Positions 5,254 through 11,259 of a stretch of 11,259 nt of DNA are shown piece after piece. This DNA comes from Pyrobaculum sp. (lineage in GTDB: Archaea; Thermoproteota; Thermoprotei; Thermoproteales; Thermoproteaceae), in assembly GCA_022759345.1 (NCBI GenBank), contig JAEMPK010000096.1:1-11259 (forward strand), written 5' to 3'. The translations under genes were made by a program, and so were the position numbers. The notes under the pieces were generated by a model that saw only the letters and a list, made by a program, of their open reading frames with translations, was not told where the DNA came from and ran no database searches. Positions within the stretch are counted from its first letter, which is position 1. Every line of letters begins with the position of its first letter.

Positions 5254-5273
5254 TTACATTCGCCTTTGGGTAC

Positions 5274-6698
5274 ATGCAAGAGTTGGAGTCTCTCCGCGCC
5301 ACCATCAGCCATGTGGAGTCTGTCGAGGATGCGCTGGGCGTTGAGAGACAGTTTGCATACCAGGTGGCGCTTAAGGGGCGCATCACGAGAGACATGGTGG
5401 AGGAGGTGAGCAGACTCAAGGGCGAGCCGGACTGGATGCGGAGGCTGAGGCTTAGGATGCTTGAGTTCTTCGAGAAGCTCCCCATGCCTAGGTGGGTGAG
5501 GGCAGTGGAGGAGATAGACCTCGAGGCGCTTGTGCACTACGCCAAGCCTCAGACGGAGACTGTCTCCAGCTGGGACCAGGTGCCGAAGGAGATTAGAGAG
5601 TACTATGAGAAGCTCGGCTTACCCGAAATCGAGGCGAAGGCGCTTCTCGGCCTAGGCGCGCAGTTCGACAGCGAAATCATATACTTCAACCTAAAGAAGA
5701 AGCTACAGGAGAAGGGGGTAATAATGTTGCCCATGGAGGAGGCCGTTAAAAAGTATCCAGACCTGGTGCAGAGGTACTTCATGAGGGTGTTCCCACCTGA
5801 GCATAAATTCGCCGCGCTACACGGCGCGTTGTGGTCAGGCGGCACCTTCATATACGTGCCGCCCGGCGTCCGGATAGAACAGCCTCTCGAGACCTTCTTC
5901 TTCATCGGCCAGTCTCTAGAGAGCCAGATGGAGCACTCCATAGTGGTGGCGGACAAAGGCGCCTACGTCCACTGGATCGAAGGCTGCTCCGCGCCCCGCC
6001 TCCTCAAGTACTCCTTCCACAACGGAATGGTGGAGGGCTACGCCCACGAAGACGCCACACTTAAGATCACCACTGTACAGAACTGGTCGCGCAACATCAT
6101 AAACTTCAACAACAAGAGGGCAATAGCCGAGGCCAGGGCCAGGGTGCATTGGGTGGAGGGCTCTATCGGCAGCAAGACGACCTACACCTTCCCCTCCACC
6201 GTCTTAAAGGGCGAAGGCGCCTCCACCGAAATCGTCGGCATAACGGCGGCTAAGGGACCCTACTGGAAGGAAAACGGCGCCAAGGTGTGGCACCTGGCCC
6301 CCAGGACCAGCAGCAGAGTTGTCAACAAGAGCATATCCGCCGAAGGCGGCGTCGCCGTGTACCGAGGCTTGGTGCACGTCCAGAGGGGGGCTAAACATGC
6401 GAAGTCCCACGTCCAGTGCGACTCCCTCGTGCTCGACAAGAAGTCGGCCACCTTGACGGTGCATCACGACCAGGTATTCGAGGAGACTGCAGTAGTTACC
6501 CATGAGGCCACCGCCTCGACGATATCTGAGGAAAAGCTGACGTACCTAAGAGCCAGGGGATTCACAGAGGACGACGCCAAGGCCGCCATAGTGCTAGGAT
6601 TCGTCGGAGACATCCTAAAAGACCTGCCGTTTGAATACGCAGTGGTGCTTGGCAGAGTCATCGAGCTGGAGTTCGGAAGGCTGTCAAAAGTCGGCTAA
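5274..6698 (+). CDS. sufB: SufB, Fe-S cluster scaffold protein
   Basis: This 474-residue protein is the scaffold on which SUF machinery assembles clusters. The N-terminal part (about 1-110) is helical. The beta-helix core follows, with WSGGTFIYVPPGV (187-199), EGCSAP with C238, and NWSRNIINFNNKR. The C-terminal part holds C382 (HVQCDSLVLD) and the pair H410-E411 (VTHEATAS), then the conserved helical end ARGFTEDDAKAAIVLGFVGDI. The 28-residue spacing from C382 to H410 equals that of the functional Cys and His in E. coli SufB, which marks it as SufB rather than SufD. It is divergent from sufC with a shared promoter region. No sufD follows, so SufD is encoded elsewhere or SufB works as a homodimer with SufC. 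Confidence 0.96.
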   Translation: MQELESLRATISHVESVEDALGVERQFAYQVALKGRITRDMVEEVSRLKGEPDWMRRLRLRMLEFFEKLPMPRWVRAVEEIDLEALVHYAKPQTETVSSWDQVPKEIREYYEKLGLPEIEAKALLGLGAQFDSEIIYFNLKKKLQEKGVIMLPMEEAVKKYPDLVQRYFMRVFPPEHKFAALHGALWSGGTFIYVPPGVRIEQPLETFFFIGQSLESQMEHSIVVADKGAYVHWIEGCSAPRLLKYSFHNGMVEGYAHEDATLKITTVQNWSRNIINFNNKRAIAEARARVHWVEGSIGSKTTYTFPSTVLKGEGASTEIVGITAAKGPYWKENGAKVWHLAPRTSSRVVNKSISAEGGVAVYRGLVHVQRGAKHAKSHVQCDSLVLDKKSATLTVHHDQVFEETAVVTHEATASTISEEKLTYLRARGFTEDDAKAAIVLGFVGDILKDLPFEYAVVLGRVIELEFGRLSKVG

Positions 6699-6705
6699 CG
6701 CACAG

Positions 6706-6713
6706 CTTAAAAA
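6706..6713 (+). promoter_or_regulatory. TATA box of the cysteine-rich protein gene
   Basis: CTTAAAAA is centred 24 bases before ATG 6734, immediately after the sufB stop. The following genes therefore have their own promoter and need not be cotranscribed with sufB. Confidence 0.55.
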
Positions 6714-6733
6714 GCATAGAGTTTAGTCACTGC

Positions 6734-7327
6734 ATGTCTCTATGCGAATTTGAGAATTTTTCCCTCTGCAACCCCCAGGTGGATAAAGGCGAGGCGTTGA
6801 GAACGGCGCTGGAGATCGGCGAGGCGCTGGGGGCCTCTCCTTACGACTTGATAGGCTTGGCCATCGCCTTCGGCGCCGACCCGCTGGAGGCGAAGAAGAA
6901 GCTGGCTCTCGAGATCACCGGCCACATAAAGAAGCCGGTGGCCACCTTCCTGGCCAGGTACGGCAGAGTGCACGGCTATGAGAAGGTGGAGAGGGAGTTG
7001 TTGAGGCTCTACCAGGCGCAGAGGGGGAACTGCATATGTCCAGTGGGCCCCCTTGCCCCCTGGGGAGGGGGGTACATAGTCCAGAGACCGTACGGAGTGT
7101 ACATATGCGAAGGAGGCGCCTGCAGAGAGGTGGCGCAGGAGCCCCTGGCCCTATACGAGCACCCCACGGGCTGTATGTTCTACAACCCGCCGCTGGTTTT
7201 GACGGGCCAGCCCATAGCCGCCGTGGTTAACGCCTTGAAGCAGTTAAAAATCGCCGAGCCGGAGCCGGTGGCCAAGGCCCTCCTCCCGGGGCTCTGCAGA
7301 GACCTCTGGGGGGTCTACGTGCCGTAG
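6734..7327 (+). CDS. Cysteine-rich protein of unknown function
   Basis: I do not recognise this 197-residue protein. The first 95 residues look mainly helical. Then come GNCICPVGPLAPWGGGYIV (98-116) and GVYICEGGACREVAQE (121-136), giving C100, C102, C125 and C130, plus C147 (PTGCMFYNPP) and C188; C4 and C12 lie near the start. The CxC...CxxxxC arrangement resembles a zinc-ribbon or Fe-S site, but that is inference. No signal peptide or membrane helix is seen. It starts at ATG 6734 with a TATA box 24 bases upstream. Its TAG stop (7325-7327) abuts the next gene, an ATP-grasp ligase, so the two are probably translated together and could act in one step. The position after sufB may or may not be meaningful. 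Confidence 0.8.
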   Translation: MSLCEFENFSLCNPQVDKGEALRTALEIGEALGASPYDLIGLAIAFGADPLEAKKKLALEITGHIKKPVATFLARYGRVHGYEKVERELLRLYQAQRGNCICPVGPLAPWGGGYIVQRPYGVYICEGGACREVAQEPLALYEHPTGCMFYNPPLVLTGQPIAAVVNALKQLKIAEPEPVAKALLPGLCRDLWGVYVP

Positions 7328-7329
7328 TG

Positions 7330-8229
7330 ATGCAGATAGGCATAATCAGGCCGTTTGAGGTGGAGTTCAACCCTGGGGACGTCGCCGACCTGGAGGACGC
7401 CATTAGGAGGCGGGGCCACACCCCCGTGAAGATCTACGTAGATATGTTGGAGGTGGGGATTGAAAGGGGCGTCTTGAAAATACGGCAGGCGGTGGGGAGG
7501 ATGCCCCCCGTTGCGGTAGAGGTGTCCGGCGCCGTCCTTAGGCATCTGGGGATTTTCCACGATTTTGAACAATTCCTCTACAGAGTGTGGGCGGCGAAGG
7601 CGCTTGAGGAGGCCGGCATCTACGTGATGAACCCTGTATTGCCGTGGATGGCGGCGGGGGACAAGATGGCCGCCTTGATGAAGCTGGCCAAGGCCAACCT
7701 CCCGGTGCCCCCCACGGTCGTGACTGAGAACATGTTCGTAGGCTACAGGGCCGTGGGGGAGTTCGGGAGGGCCGTGGTGAAGCAACTACGTGGCGCCATG
7801 GGCTACGGCGTGTTTCTCGTGGACAACCCAGACGTGGCTTTTCACATATTCTCCATGCTTGTAAATATAAACAAGCCGATATATGTCCAGAAGTTCCTTG
7901 AAAAAGGTAGCGGCGACTACAGAGTGGTCGTGGTCGGGGGACGCGTCGTCGGCGTTGAGTTCAGGAGGGCGGAGGGGTGGAAGAGCAACGTGGCCCAAGG
8001 CGCGAGGCCCGAGCCCGCCAAAGCCACGCCGGAGCTTGAAGAACTCGCCGTAAGGGCGGTAGAGGTGCTCGGGCTAGACTACGGAGGAGTGGACATCGCA
8101 GAGACAAAAGAGGGCTACTACATACTGGAGGTAAACCCAACGATGAGCTGGCAAGGCTTCAAACAAGCCACAGGCATAAACCCCGCAGACTACATCATAG
8201 ATTACTTGCTAGAAAAGATCAAGAAATAG
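7330..8229 (+). CDS. RimK-family ATP-grasp ligase
   Basis: This 299-residue ATP-grasp enzyme should join a carboxylate to an amine through an acyl-phosphate. The preATP-grasp domain covers about residues 1-105. ATP-binding parts are K112 (AGDKMAALMKLAKANLPVPPT), K151 with the glycine-rich loop (VVKQLRGAMGYGVFLV), the hinge QKFLEKGSGDYR, and the metal ligands D255, E267 and N269 in YGGVDIA...ILEVNPT. The family includes RimK, LysX and the glutamate ligases that modify F420 or methanopterin; the acceptor substrate here cannot be read from sequence. The EVNPTMSWQGFKQATGIN ending is of the alpha-glutamate-ligase type. The start is ATG 7330 (a GTG at 7327 precedes it), directly after the stop of the cysteine-rich protein gene, so translation is likely coupled. 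Confidence 0.88.
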   Translation: MQIGIIRPFEVEFNPGDVADLEDAIRRRGHTPVKIYVDMLEVGIERGVLKIRQAVGRMPPVAVEVSGAVLRHLGIFHDFEQFLYRVWAAKALEEAGIYVMNPVLPWMAAGDKMAALMKLAKANLPVPPTVVTENMFVGYRAVGEFGRAVVKQLRGAMGYGVFLVDNPDVAFHIFSMLVNINKPIYVQKFLEKGSGDYRVVVVGGRVVGVEFRRAEGWKSNVAQGARPEPAKATPELEELAVRAVEVLGLDYGGVDIAETKEGYYILEVNPTMSWQGFKQATGINPADYIIDYLLEKIKK

Positions 8230-8296
8230 GGGGCCGTGTTGAGAATTGCCAGGAGGCGCCTGTAGCGGGCCGGGAGGGCGTTGCGAAAAGGAAGAC

Positions 8297-8346
8297 TCAG
8301 TCCGTCGCGAGACTATCACATCATCAATTTTGGTACCTCTCATCAC
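8297..8346 (-). ncRNA. Box C/D sRNA overlapping the pop5 3' end
   Basis: On the - strand the order is box C GTGATGA (8340-8346), a 12-base guide (8328-8339), D' box TTGA (8324-8327), a 4-base spacer, C' box GTGATAG (8313-8319, 5 of 7), a 12-base guide (8301-8312) and box D CTGA (8297-8300). Fifty bases in this spacing is the archaeal standard. It lies in sense orientation over the last codons of pop5, and the D' box contains the pop5 TGA stop. The D guide would pair with UCCGUCGCGAGA, placing methylation on the second U. From memory this resembles the conserved CGUCGUGAGACAG segment of 23S rRNA, but the match needs checking. Confidence 0.72.
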
Positions 8347-8641
8347 TGTGGACTTGATGAGCCCTCGTTTTATTTCTTATCGACGCGGCGGTCGCCTTGG
8401 CCTTCTTCGCCGACCCCCTTACCTTCACCGTGCGGCAGCCCTCCAACAGCGCCACCACCGCCCTCGCGGCGCGGAGCGACTCGCGGGGGATGCCGACTAC
8501 GAGCACGTCGTCGTAAATAGCCACGAGGCGCGGGGGGTGGATCAACGAGAGGAACCCCGTCAACATGTACCTCTCTAGAAACTTGGCAAAGCAGTCGGCG
8601 GGGTCTTCCGCCCTTATCAAGAGGTACCGGTACTTAGCCAT
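8324..8641 (-). CDS. pop5: RNase P protein Pop5
   Basis: This 105-residue protein is assigned as archaeal Pop5 (Rnp2), which with Rpp30 activates the catalytic part of RNase P RNA for tRNA 5' maturation. The core MAKYRYLLIRAEDPADCFAKF...YDDVLVVGIPRESLRAARAVVALLEGCRTVKVRGSAKKAK fits the alpha-beta sandwich and basic end of the family, and its place directly after rpp30 supports this. ATG 8641 is chosen: it overlaps the rpp30 stop in ATGGCTAA, as in coupled translation. An upstream ATG at 8671 would add ten unconserved residues. The last 20 or so residues (IRNKTRAHQVHSDERYQN) look unconserved and overlap the C/D sRNA, which may have shaped this tail. Confidence 0.8.
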   Translation of the reverse strand: MAKYRYLLIRAEDPADCFAKFLERYMLTGFLSLIHPPRLVAIYDDVLVVGIPRESLRAARAVVALLEGCRTVKVRGSAKKAKATAASIRNKTRAHQVHSDERYQN

Positions 8642-9164
8642 CTCTCCCCGCCACAAGCTCCGTGAGGACACCCAACGCGTTTTTTATAGGTTCTACCCAC
8701 CTCTCGTCTCTACCCACCTCCACCAACAGAGCGGCCACGTCCAGCGGCGACTTGACGTCGCGTAGGTCCTCCACCGGCGTGGAGAAGAGGACGACCTCTG
8801 GCTCCAACACCTCAAGCCACTTCGCGAGTAGTGGCAGGTCTTTGAGCAGAGGCTTTAGGGGGAGCTCGATGTATTTGCCGTATCTCCGGGCCGTGCGCAC
8901 CTGGTCGTGGGTAAGCGGGGCCAGGGGGTTGACCCTAATTATCTGCACCTCTTCTCTATACACGACGACGTTGAACTTATCCCGCCCCCGCGCCTCCGCC
9001 CAGTTTATATCCACGCCGCGGACGAAGGGCGCCAGCCGCTCCGTCTCGGCCTCGCGGCGGAGCAAGGCGGCGCGCACCCCCACCTCCCAGAGAGCCCTCT
9101 CCACCTCCGGCGTAACCACCGCCAAGTCCCACTCCACAAAGCCGCGTCTAACCACAAAGGCCAT
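8634..9164 (-). CDS. rpp30: RNase P protein Rpp30 (short form)
   Basis: This 176-residue protein fits Rpp30 (Rnp3), the TIM-barrel-like partner of Pop5 in RNase P. Recognisable parts are the first strand FVEWDLAVVTPE, the central VYREEVQIIRVNPLAPL, the KYIELPLKPLL strand-helix and the late VVLFSTPVEDLRDVKSPLDVAALLVEVG, matching the family's 'S(T)SSA...DVRxPxDLxxL' region. Most archaeal Rpp30 proteins are about 200-215 residues, so this one is trimmed. It overlaps the COG1325 gene by 17 bases upstream and pop5 by 8 bases downstream, a tight operon. Pyrobaculum is reported to have a minimal RNase P lacking Rpp21 and Rpp29, in line with a reduced Rpp30 and Pop5 pair. Confidence 0.82.
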   Translation of the reverse strand: MAFVVRRGFVEWDLAVVTPEVERALWEVGVRAALLRREAETERLAPFVRGVDINWAEARGRDKFNVVVYREEVQIIRVNPLAPLTHDQVRTARRYGKYIELPLKPLLKDLPLLAKWLEVLEPEVVLFSTPVEDLRDVKSPLDVAALLVEVGRDERWVEPIKNALGVLTELVAGRDG

Positions 9165-9507
9165 CCCTGACTCTTATCTTGAGCCTCACCACGTCGTCTT
9201 GTTGCTCCGCCGCCTTTACGACTCCACGGGCAAGAGCTTGTTTGTCTAGGCGTAGGTAGTAGAGGCCTTCGGACTCGCCTACCGAGGCCGGGACCGCTCC
9301 ACCAAATGCGTTACAGAGTTTAGTCAATACGTCGTCGCAGTCGTTTAGAAACGAGGTGACTAGGTAGATGGGGTTGCCGTGGTGGCCTTCATATATCTCA
9401 ACAACAAGCGGTATCTCTCCGAAAAAGCGCCGAAGAGCGTCGAAAACTCTCTCGAGACTTTCCGTGGCGTGGATCACTACGCTAATTTCCATAAAACGAC
9501 ACCGCAC
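9148..9507 (-). CDS. COG1325 (DUF54) putative RNA-binding protein
   Basis: This 119-residue protein (114 from the internal ATG 9492) fits the COG1325 family, once predicted as an exosome-associated RNA-binding protein. It begins MEISVVIHATESLERVFDALRRFF, followed by EIYEGHHGNPIYLVTSFL, both typical. The end YYLRLDKQALARGVVKAAEQQDDVVRLKIRVR is also conserved in layout. In many archaea this gene sits between rpl15e and rpp30, as here, although L15e is on the opposite strand. The start is uncertain: a TATA box centred at 9530 is 23 bases before GTG 9507 (leaderless) and 38 before ATG 9492; a GGTG stretch near 9500 could serve as a ribosome site for the latter. The gene is at the head of the rpp30-pop5 operon. 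Confidence 0.82.
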   Translation of the reverse strand: MRCRFMEISVVIHATESLERVFDALRRFFGEIPLVVEIYEGHHGNPIYLVTSFLNDCDDVLTKLCNAFGGAVPASVGESEGLYYLRLDKQALARGVVKAAEQQDDVVRLKIRVRDGLCG

Positions 9508-9526
9508 GTAGCCGTCTGAAGAGTGG

Positions 9527-9534
9527 TATTAAAC
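9527..9534 (-). promoter_or_regulatory. TATA box of the COG1325-rpp30-pop5 operon
   Basis: GTTTAATA on the - strand lies 23 bases before GTG 9507. With the L15e box at 9549-9556 it forms a compact divergent promoter pair. Confidence 0.5.
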
Positions 9535-9548
9535 ATTAGCTGAGAAAA

Positions 9549-9556
9549 TTTAAAAA
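9549..9556 (+). promoter_or_regulatory. TATA box of the L15e gene
   Basis: TTTAAAAA is centred 24 bases before GTG 9576, fixing that codon as a leaderless start. Confidence 0.6.
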
Positions 9557-9575
9557 GGGACCGTAAGAAGGGGCC

Positions 9576-10142
9576 GTGGCACGGTCGGCGTATAGCTACA
9601 TGGCCATGTGGTACAGAAAGGTGGGGAGAGAGATACATGAAAGATTAATGCGGAAGCTGTTGATAGAGTGGAGGAGGGCCCCCTCCGTGGTGAGGGTGGA
9701 GAGGCCCTTCAGGCTTGAGAAGGCGCGAAAAGTTGGGTACAAGGCTAAGCAGGGCGTGGTGGTGGCGAGGGTACGCCTCATCAGAGGGCCCTTCAACAGG
9801 AGGAGGCCCGACTCAGGCAGAAGGCCGAAGAGAATGGGCGTATACGGCATAACTGCGTGGAAGTCCTGGAGGCAGGTGGCTGAGGAGAGGGCGGCGAGGA
9901 AGTTCCCAGGGCTTGAGGTGCTAAACAGCTACTGGGTCGCCGACGACGGCATCTACCGCTACTTCGAGGTGATATTGATAGACTGCAACCAGCCCACCAT
10001 AAGGAACGACCCGCTGTACTCGGGCATATGCGGCAAGGAGGTGCCCAGAAGGAGGATCGCCAGGAGGCTGAGAGAGAGACAGAAGAGACTGATCGAGCAC
10101 CTAAAGAAAACGCTTCTGCCGAAGTTACAAGCCGAAAAATAA
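9576..10142 (+). CDS. rpl15e: Large-subunit ribosomal protein L15e
   Basis: This 188-residue basic protein is archaeal/eukaryotic ribosomal protein eL15, bound to 23S rRNA. It opens with ARSAYSYMAMWYRKVGREI, continues with RVERPFRLEKARKVGYKAKQGVVVARVRLIRG, the RRRPDSGRRPKRMGVYGI segment, NSYWVADDGIYRYFEVILID and the basic C-terminal helix RRRIARRLRERQKRLIEHLKK. Length is normal for the family. Translation starts at GTG 9576, fixed by a TATA box 24 bases upstream; no Shine-Dalgarno site is needed for such a leaderless mRNA. It is divergent from the COG1325-rpp30-pop5 operon, whereas in many archaea these genes are codirectional. A T-rich tract follows the stop. Confidence 0.97.
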   Translation: MARSAYSYMAMWYRKVGREIHERLMRKLLIEWRRAPSVVRVERPFRLEKARKVGYKAKQGVVVARVRLIRGPFNRRRPDSGRRPKRMGVYGITAWKSWRQVAEERAARKFPGLEVLNSYWVADDGIYRYFEVILIDCNQPTIRNDPLYSGICGKEVPRRRIARRLRERQKRLIEHLKKTLLPKLQAEK

Positions 10143-10165
10143 TTTTTAACCCTCTTCTTCTGTTT
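10141..10165 (+). terminator. T-rich terminator after L15e
   Basis: Right after the L15e stop come T-rich runs (aattttt, then cttcttctgtttt). Archaeal polymerase stops at such tracts without needing a hairpin. Confidence 0.35.
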
Positions 10166-10179
10166 TACCCACCGCGACG

Positions 10180-10219
10180 GGTTGCCGAGAGCCGCCTCCG
10201 GCGGCGCCGTGACGCAACC
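10180..10219. repeat. Nested GC-rich hairpin between convergent genes
   Basis: An outer stem pairs 10180-10185 (ggttgc) with 10214-10219 (gcaacc). Inside, 10191-10196 (gccgcc) pairs with 10200-10205 (ggcggc) around a 3-base loop. The internal loop contains GA on one side and TGA on the other, loosely like a kink-turn. It could be a bidirectional transcription barrier or part of a small RNA. Confidence 0.35.
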
Positions 10220-10237
10220 TGACGTGTCTGGGGCACA

Positions 10238-11101
10238 CTACATCCTCATCTCTCTGAAGAGGTGCCCCACGTAGGCCAGATTAAAGGCACCCCTGCCTCC
10301 CAGGCTCAGGTCGTAAAGAAACGCCGCGTTAGTGGCCCTCGCCAGGTTATACATGGCGAACACCCACGGTGCATGTTCCGGCCTGCCCTGCACAAAGACG
10401 TAGCGGGGGGCGCCCCCCTCTCCATACATCCACACCTGGAGCCCTCCAAGGTTTATCTTCGACACCTTGCCCTCCGGCCTACAGCCGAAGGTGGCGTAGA
10501 GCCTGTCGCGGCCTACTGAGTACTCCAGCTTGAGTTTTCGCCCTGGCGCCTCAAGGCCCATTATAGAGGCGTATACGTCAGCCGCGGCGTACACTCTCTC
10601 AAGAGCCCGCATAGGCGTGTAGAGACACCCGCCCCAGGCGTCTCTAAAACTTCCACAGAGCGTGTAGCTACCCCCCACGTAGGGCCTGTATTTGATAGAC
10701 ACCTCTACGAACTGGCCGGTGCGTTCGAGAGGCAGATCTACATCTACGTCGGGTATGGGGAGGGAGCGGTACAGCGAAAGAGAGGCAGACAGCCAGCCGT
10801 CGCCGACGACGTAGACGGGCTTGTCGCTTAAAAGCGCCTTTCTCACCTCCTCGAAGTTGAACACGTCACAGGAATCCACAACCACGTCGTAGTTGCCGGA
10901 GGGCTGTTGAACTATCTCGACGGCCAAGACGTCTCTTATGAAGTCCAACGTGAATAAAGGCTCAAAGGGAGGCACGTCGAGGAGGGGGTCGGCCGGGTTG
11001 GCGGTCTGTATCTCCACCTCCACGCCGCTCTCCCGCAGAAGATAGGCGAGATATGCGGAACCCGCCTCAAGCCCCCTAATCAAGACGCGCCTAACGGCCA
11101 T
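10238..11101 (-). CDS. Unidentified protein with Rossmann-like N terminus
   Basis: This 287-residue protein is not one I can name. Residues 5-32 (RVLIRGLEAGSAYLAYLLRE, then SGVEVEIQ) look like a dinucleotide-binding beta-alpha-beta unit with an altered glycine motif, GLEAGS instead of GxGxxG. A second strand-helix pair is YDVVVDSCDVFNFEEVRKALLSDKPVYVVGDG (71-102). Later parts include VGGSYTLCGSFRDAWGGCLYTPMRALERVYAAADVYASIMG (142-182), as in flavoprotein tails with a final helix. Cysteines are C78, C149, C159 and C207. A degenerate FAD/NAD-dependent oxidoreductase is the best guess. The ATG at 11101 overlaps the stop of the upstream gene by 11 bases, so the two are coupled in one operon. No membrane segment is evident. 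Confidence 0.75.
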   Translation of the reverse strand: MAVRRVLIRGLEAGSAYLAYLLRESGVEVEIQTANPADPLLDVPPFEPLFTLDFIRDVLAVEIVQQPSGNYDVVVDSCDVFNFEEVRKALLSDKPVYVVGDGWLSASLSLYRSLPIPDVDVDLPLERTGQFVEVSIKYRPYVGGSYTLCGSFRDAWGGCLYTPMRALERVYAAADVYASIMGLEAPGRKLKLEYSVGRDRLYATFGCRPEGKVSKINLGGLQVWMYGEGGAPRYVFVQGRPEHAPWVFAMYNLARATNAAFLYDLSLGGRGAFNLAYVGHLFREMRM

Positions 11102-11259
11102 GCGCCACGGCGGCCGCCAGCCAAGGCTTCTCCGGCAGAGGCCCGTGCTTCTCCTCGGCGTCCTTTATGGCGTAGAGACGGCAGTCCTCGCCCCGCGGCA
11201 CCTTGGTGCAGAAGTCGCGGTGTAGCTGGGGGAGGTCTTGCCACACCAGCTTGGCGAGG
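11091..11259 (-). CDS. 3' part of an unidentified gene coupled to the Rossmann-like gene
   Basis: An open frame enters from the right edge and ends at TAG (11091-11093), giving about 55 residues that include DFCTKVPRGEDCRLYAIKDA and end EKPWLAAAVAHGR. Two cysteines lie 9 residues apart. The frame overlaps the start of the next gene by 11 bases (ATG inside its last codons), typical of coupled translation. Too little is present to name the family. Confidence 0.7.
   Translation of the reverse strand, partial: LAKLVWQDLPQLHRDFCTKVPRGEDCRLYAIKDAEEKHGPLPEKPWLAAAVAHGR

Noticed and set aside
7315..7785. - strand ORF opposite the ATP-grasp gene
   Set aside because: His/Pro-rich shadow translation of a conserved enzyme.
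8239..8290. Gene or regulatory site between the ATP-grasp gene and the sRNA
   Set aside because: No frame, promoter or clear hairpin beyond ordinary GC-rich complementarity was found.
8662..9249. 195-codon + strand ORF opposite rpp30 and COG1325
   Set aside because: Ser/Thr/Arg-rich shadow frame; the - strand genes match known families and overlap as an operon.

Overview
The window looks like a chromosomal segment of a hyperthermophilic crenarchaeon of the Thermoproteales, most likely Pyrobaculum or a close relative. The evidence is archaeal ribosomal protein L15e next to COG1325/Rpp30/Pop5 genes, a NucS/EndoMS mismatch endonuclease, a tRNA-Val gene whose T-loop is interrupted by a short intron, box C/D sRNA genes at gene 3' ends, and TATA boxes about 22-26 bases before start codons, which implies mostly leaderless mRNAs, several starting with GTG. 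No mobile element or CRISPR array was seen. The genus is inferred from gene content, not from a search.

Layout, left to right. (1) Positions 1-642: the tail of an unidentified + strand gene and a convergent RNase HI gene. (2) 643-1190: mostly non-coding, with tRNA-Val(CAC) on the - strand and a possible decayed ORF. (3) 1192-2370: a stand-alone GyrI-like ligand-binding protein and nucS, divergently transcribed. (4) 2371-4118: an AT-rich spacer, a small acidic protein with a palindromic promoter region, and a convergent class III aminotransferase. (5) 4119-4440: no protein gene, but dense RNA-like structure and a box C/D sRNA candidate. (6) 4438-6698: sufC and sufB, divergent, which encode Fe-S cluster assembly proteins. 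(7) 6734-8229: a cysteine-rich protein of unknown function coupled to a RimK-type ATP-grasp ligase. (8) 8297-9507 (- strand): COG1325 RNA-binding protein, Rpp30 and Pop5 as an overlapping operon, ending in a box C/D sRNA that shares the pop5 stop codon. (9) 9576-10142: L15e, divergent from that operon. (10) 10143-10237: a GC-rich nested hairpin. (11) 10238-11259 (- strand): two overlapping unidentified genes, the second with a Rossmann-like N terminus.

Several genes act in RNA processing and translation: Pop5 and Rpp30 are RNase P proteins, COG1325 is a putative RNA-binding protein, L15e is ribosomal, and the C/D sRNAs guide 2'-O-methylation. The most notable items are the T-loop intron tRNA, the sRNA whose D' box contains the pop5 stop codon, the unexplained structured region near 4240-4425, and the cysteine-rich/ATP-grasp pair.
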